Assembly: GCF_030389965.1 (NCBI RefSeq)
Contig: NZ_CP128402.1
Coordinates: forward strand, 1 to 64,000
DNA length: 64,000 bases
Reading direction: 5' to 3'
Origin: Candidatus Chlorohelix allophototropha
Lineage (GTDB): Bacteria; Chloroflexota; Chloroflexia; Chloroheliales; Chloroheliaceae
In this document: one piece after another, positions 63,517 to 64,000 of the stretch
Numbering within the stretch: position 1 is the stretch's first letter
Layout of the letters: the number at the start of each line of letters is the position of its first letter
Notes under the pieces: generated by a model
Told to the model about the DNA's origin: nothing
Seen by the model: the letters and a program-made list of their open reading frames with translations, nothing else
Database searches by the model: none
Program-made: the position numbers and the translations under genes

Positions 63517-63669
63517 TCAGGCTGCTTTTAGCTCGTGAAGAGCAATTTGTGAATTGCTCGATTGGATGACTTCGCAAAGCAGGGGGGTAGGAGGGTTGAT
63601 GAAAAAGCTATTCCCATCGGGTGCTATAGCCACCCAAAACTCTAACTGTACTGCAATATATTGATTCAT
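63517..63669 (-). CDS. 50-residue small protein between cas3 and the CRISPR-like guide
   Basis: An ATG at 63669 with AAGGAG eight bases upstream opens a 50-codon frame ending TGA at 63517. The peptide begins MNQYIAVQLEFWVAIAPDGN and ends QIALHELKAA. I do not recognise it. It is slightly amphipathic with no clear membrane helix. It is followed by a terminator and preceded by a possible promoter TTGGAT-N17-TACTAT, and farther upstream by the site matched by the CRISPR-like guide. Its place in the locus makes it a candidate for the gene regulated by that guide: toxin, anti-CRISPR-like regulator or Cas accessory. The ribosome binding site and isolated transcription unit argue for a real gene. Confidence 0.6.
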   Translation of the reverse strand: MNQYIAVQLEFWVAIAPDGNSFFINPPTPLLCEVIQSSNSQIALHELKAA

Positions 63670-63747
63670 ACAGAAGTCTCCTTACCGTATCAGATTGTTA
63701 TAGGTATACAATCATAGTACAGTTAGAATAACTTATATCCAAATTAA

Positions 63748-63795
63748 GCGTTGGAGGAAAACTGCCAAGTAAAACCTTCAACGTTTTTATTTTAT
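63748..63795 (+). terminator. Hairpin with T run on the plus strand
   Basis: GCGTTGGAGG and CCTTCAACG pair (one mismatch) around about 20 bases and are followed by TTTTTATTTT on the plus strand. It would stop plus-strand transcription. On the minus strand the same hairpin lies in the 5' leader of the small gene and could attenuate it. Confidence 0.5.
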
Positions 63796-63816
63796 CAAAT
63801 ATTGTAATTGTTGTTT

Positions 63817-63849
63817 AGTCTATATAAGTAAACCTATATATGCATTAAA
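63817..63849 (-). promoter_or_regulatory. Candidate promoter overlapped by a GTT-flanked protospacer
   Basis: On the minus strand TTTAAT (63849-63844) and TATATA (63826-63821) are 17 bases apart. The -10 box lies inside TACTTATATAGACT (63830-63817), which is identical to the first 14 bases of the pseudo-spacer of the CRISPR-like element. The three bases 5' of the match are GTT (63833-63831), which fits the type I-D GTH PAM. Cascade bound here would cover the -10 box. Confidence 0.55.
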
Positions 63850-63966
63850 AATATAAACCCTCTTGTTTTCAAAGGAAGGGTTTATACCTCAAACGGTATT
63901 AGTTGTAACTGCTAAAGCATTTAGCAAGTCTATATAAGTATTTTCAATTCCTCAAACGGAATTAGA
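63845..63966 (-). ncRNA. CRISPR-resembling guide RNA (CreA/CreR-like) upstream of the cas operon
   Basis: On the minus strand a TTGACC (63999-63994)-N17-TAAGCT (63976-63971) promoter leads into pseudo-repeat 1 (63965-63941), which matches 23 of the last 25 bases of the array repeat and ends ATTGAAAA. A shortened pseudo-spacer follows. Pseudo-repeat 2 has a core at 63902-63884 with 16 of 19 matches and paired changes that keep the stem (ATACC/GGTAT instead of ATTCC/GGAAT). A terminator (stems 63885-63877 and 63861-63853, then ATTTTT) closes a unit of about 120 bases. The alternative is a decayed two-repeat array; the terminator and the seed match argue against that. Confidence 0.65.
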
Positions 63967-64000
63967 CTATAGCTTATCACTGTATAAGTTAACGGTCAAA

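Noticed and set aside
63750-63815. A minimal toxic open frame (TTG-ATA-AAA-stop) as CreT downstream of the guide target
   Set aside because: Tempting because known CreT RNAs sequester rare tRNAs, but there is no ribosome binding site and the start is TTG; chance is a sufficient explanation.
63817-63940. The 14-base match as a simple duplicated promoter or regulator site
   Set aside because: Not fully excluded, since both copies are AT-rich. The match starts exactly at the handle boundary and the target has a GTT PAM, which a random duplicated operator would not predict.

Overview
The window looks like chromosomal or large-plasmid DNA of a bacterium, most likely Chloroflexota. This is an inference from gene content: a type I-D CRISPR-Cas locus, a Rad50-Mre11-HerA-NurA end-processing operon of archaeal type, a TPR-tailed Ser/Thr kinase, and IS66, IS110, IS3 and IS200/IS605 elements. 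No rRNA, tRNA or ribosomal protein gene was seen, so the taxonomy is soft. Almost every gene has a counterpart in defence, mobile-element or DNA-repair biology, so the window reads as one long defence island.

Layout. (1) 1-3270, + strand: a four-gene operon with a PRTRC-type ubiquitin-like enzyme set: an unknown protein, an E2-like protein (PRTRC B), a JAB/JAMM peptidase (PRTRC A) and an E1-like ThiF protein, closed by a strong terminator at 3314-3362. (2) 4044-11125: a visibly AT-rich DISARM-like block: ComF-like phosphoribosyltransferase, DrmA-like helicase and DrmB-like DUF1998 protein, facing a C5-cytosine methyltransferase. No PLD nuclease (DrmC) is present. (3) 11297-14385: an insertion-sequence graveyard. 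An intact IS66 with an 8-bp target duplication sits inside an IS110 transposase remnant whose N-terminal side ends at a decayed IS3 element. (4) 14506-20370: a SecA paralogue, a type IV prepilin peptidase, a MITE-like inverted repeat, an IS200/IS605 element with tnpA and tnpB, and a gene fragment. (5) 20596-29910, minus strand: sigma factor, unknown protein, ImmA/IrrE protease, NurA, HerA, Mre11 and Rad50 in one tight operon. (6) 31166-34587: an FHA-GAF-TIR protein and a kinase-TPR protein. (7) 34695-46726: SNF2-DUF3883 helicase, HhH-like protein, DUF1156 DNA methyltransferase and Swt1-HEPN/DUF499 ATPase, with a RAYT/REP unit and a four-helix-bundle cassette inserted between them. (8) 47571-64000: a type I-D CRISPR-Cas locus with 76 repeats, a leader, cas2-cas1-cas4-cas6-csc1-csc2-cas10d-cas3 and a regulatory region.

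The most unusual structure lies upstream of cas3 (63337-64000). Two degenerate CRISPR repeats bracket a short pseudo-spacer and are followed by a terminator. The 5' end of the pseudo-spacer, next to an ATTGAAA-type handle, matches 14 of 14 bases of a nearby sequence that covers a candidate -10 element and is preceded by GTT, a type I-D PAM. Between that site and cas3 lies a 50-codon gene with a good ribosome binding site and its own terminator. This has the architecture of a CreA/CreR-type guide that directs Cascade to a promoter, and it is the best candidate for an undescribed system here.
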